From: Anaerolineales bacterium
GTDB lineage: Bacteria; Chloroflexota; Anaerolineae; Aggregatilineales; J027
DNA: 64,000 nucleotides
Direction: 5' to 3'
Assembly (NCBI GenBank): GCA_020634155.1
Contig: JACKCI010000001.1
Location: 248,001-312,000 of the forward strand
Below, piece by piece: positions 63,501 to 64,000 of this stretch. A model generated the notes under the pieces. That model was not told the DNA's origin. It did no database searches and saw only the letters and a list, made by a program, of their open reading frames with translations. A program made the translations under genes and the position numbers. Numbering within the stretch: the stretch's first letter is position 1; the number at the start of each line of letters is the position of its first letter.

Positions 63501-64000
63501 CATCAATGTAGCTGAGGCAACTGCGCCTGCATCCTTAGAAATGGCTAGTGCCTACGCCAATGCCTATGTTGGCCTAGGTGCGATGCGGTTGCACCGTGTG
63601 GCAAAACTCTATATCAAATTGGCTCAAGATACCACTCAACGCCTCAATGACCCAGCGGCAACCGCCATTGTATCTGGACGGCTAGGCTTATACTACGCCA
63701 GCAGTGGTCAATGGAAAGCAGCCCGTAACCATTTTGAGCAAGCCATCCACCTCTATGAAACCCTCAATGACCGACGGGGACTAGGTGACAGCATCACAGC
63801 CCTCGCCATCGCAGAATATCAACACGGCTACTTCAAAGTGAGCGAACACTGGTATCAAGAGCTTCTTAAAGTGTCTACTAACAGCAATAACCTTGAACAT
63901 CTAGCATGGGCCTACAATGGGCAAGGATCCATCGCCCTTATCCAAGGCCTGTTTGACCGTGCCGTAGACCTCCTTGAATCCAGTCAAGATTTACTCCGAC
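60493..64000 (+). CDS. Soluble adenylate cyclase-like protein: two cyclase domains, AAA ATPase, TPR-like helices (C-terminus beyond window)
   Basis: At least 1,169 residues, still open at the right edge. C1 (about 35-200) has both metal-binding Asp (FADISGFT near 42; FAGDGLYAIWP near 91) and a FLIAGQPIGQINLASDIA segment. C2 (about 255-430) has Asn instead of the first Asp (LFVNITGL) but keeps YAMVGDIVFLAARLM, as in mammalian soluble cyclase. An ATPase with GETGIGKTR near residue 472 and a LENAHWLDSASW Walker B follows, then long helical TPR-like repeats. ATG 60493 overlaps pyrC by 25 bases. Confidence 0.88.
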   Translation, partial: MSQLLDTLASYVPWLIAQRFVHNPTPLVEPTAERFPAAVFFADISGFTKLSSEFAKRSSDGAELLTRVLNTYFGALIDLIQGHGGDIVKFAGDGLYAIWPTTAHHEDLGTMIHRAAQCSLLIQKQLDNYPVTPDHALSMRIGLGAGEVLTAAVGGVLKRWEFLIAGQPIGQINLASDIATAGEVVVSPEAWELLKGFSYGEPVRNDFVKLLDIQQSIRPRLLTPVVLPAAAEEAIEGFVPKAILDKVEAGMSAWLAENRRVTVLFVNITGLNHNSPNMLERLQEMMQAMQVTLYHFEGSVRQFIVDDKGTVFIAAFGLPPRTHEDDPVRGVQAALAIHVKLRELELESSIGVATGMTFCGPVGNQLRREYAMVGDIVFLAARLMGAANHSILCDEATYQAARLRLKFTSLNAIRVKNRSAPVSIYSPRGRAQAENSLRPIIGRENERAILSHQLQVLQHAQSSTVIIQGETGIGKTRLIADLIEQAEAQRVEVLLGEADSVDRTTPYHGWRGVLSKMFHMDSFTQTRSRSLAIIARLAADSELSRLAPLLNAILPLDIPENEFTSPMSGEVRAENTRHLLLRLLEINNTKSPSVIILENAHWLDSASWALALTISQYLTSTLLVIVMRPPPAPILEVEQLREQTKTAFIELGPLTSNETMNLILQRLSVASIPKSVATLIQEKAEGNAFFIEQLTDDLADSGYLQTTDGECRIATGMGDLRDINLPDTIQGIITSRLDRLSAQELLTLKVASVFGPSIPFRALQDVYPLASEKGHLRKNLDFLIKRGHLQLEMPEPDLAYHFNHIITQDVAYNLMLSSQRRELHEAIARWYERNFVYDLSPFYSFLAHHWSKAENPNKAIDYLEKAALHAFRGGAFREVINFLNDATTLAPVSTTNSRIIRWSIYAGEAHWGLGQLQASRLEAEKVLNLLNSPMPNTPQATRAGILRQALRQIRHRLQIKKDTSQPIKSASSELQAVRAYRRLQEIFYFLNELSPAIYAGLKGINVAEATAPASLEMASAYANAYVGLGAMRLHRVAKLYIKLAQDTTQRLNDPAATAIVSGRLGLYYASSGQWKAARNHFEQAIHLYETLNDRRGLGDSITALAIAEYQHGYFKVSEHWYQELLKVSTNSNNLEHLAWAYNGQGSIALIQGLFDRAVDLLESSQDLLR

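Noticed and set aside
1..64000. tRNA or rRNA genes, CRISPR arrays, insertion sequences, prophage
   Set aside because: Reading the intergenic gaps showed no tRNA-like CCA-ended cloverleaf, repeat-spacer pattern, transposase or terminal inverted repeats. A covariance-model scan would be needed to exclude a tRNA fully.

Overview
The window looks like a chromosomal segment of a Chloroflexota bacterium, probably Anaerolineae-like. This is inference from gene content: class III PHA synthase, long PstA, a FAS1-PstS fusion, type 2 ValS, a T-box leader, PFOR paired with a DHOD-like protein, and many lipoproteins and sensor kinases. No rRNA or tRNA gene was seen to fix the taxonomy. Coding density is very high, many neighbours overlap by 4 to 50 bases, and I saw no insertion sequence, phage gene or CRISPR array. 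Both window edges cut a gene.

Layout. 1-4.45 kb (minus): a telescoped signalling operon of response regulator, receiver-histidine kinase, PAS histidine kinase and Ser/Thr kinase fused to a STAND NTPase. 4.6-6.6 kb (plus): leucyl aminopeptidase and an adenosine-specific-kinase-family protein. 6.6-10.5 kb (minus): ABC ATPase with a giant FtsX/MacB-type permease. 10.6-16.7 kb: envelope genes (WecA/MraY-like transferase, GT4 glycosyltransferase, L,D-transpeptidase) around a cytochrome c and a peroxidase/beta-helix lipoprotein. 16.8-23 kb: a metallophosphoesterase and a CoA precursor cluster (coaBC converging on an aldo/keto reductase-panB-panE-panC-coaX operon). 23-27.6 kb (plus): a P1/S58 peptidase, a DUF4380-like protein, and a polyhydroxyalkanoate set (phasin-like, phaE, phaC).

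27.7-35.5 kb (minus): a complete phosphate regulon phoB-phoR-pstS-pstC-pstA-pstB-phoU with a terminator-like hairpin after pstS and a true terminator after phoU. 35.7-41.2 kb: an R2-like ligand-binding oxidase, then pyruvate:ferredoxin oxidoreductase with its DHOD-like partner. 41.4-44.2 kb (minus): valS behind a T-box leader with a GUC valine specifier and a well-formed promoter. 44.2-51.8 kb: an M3 oligoendopeptidase, a STAS-like protein, two tandem receiver-histidine kinases, a small Cys-rich protein, a large cytochrome c membrane lipoprotein and a STAS antagonist.

51.9-60.5 kb holds pyrimidine biosynthesis in two arms: a minus-strand run (split ThrE-type exporter, ABC-2 exporter, pyrD, pyrE, pyrF) and, on the plus strand, pyrB-pyrC. 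The pyrB leader carries a 17-codon ORF whose stop lies in the loop of an intrinsic terminator, the geometry of pyrBI-type attenuation. The window closes in a large soluble-adenylate-cyclase-like protein (two cyclase domains, AAA ATPase, TPR-like helices).

The most distinctive items are the candidate pyrBC attenuator, the FAS1-PstS fusion, a class 2-like PyrD with a class 1 catalytic cysteine, a CoaBC lacking two canonical decarboxylase residues, and the cytochrome peroxidase/beta-helix fusion.
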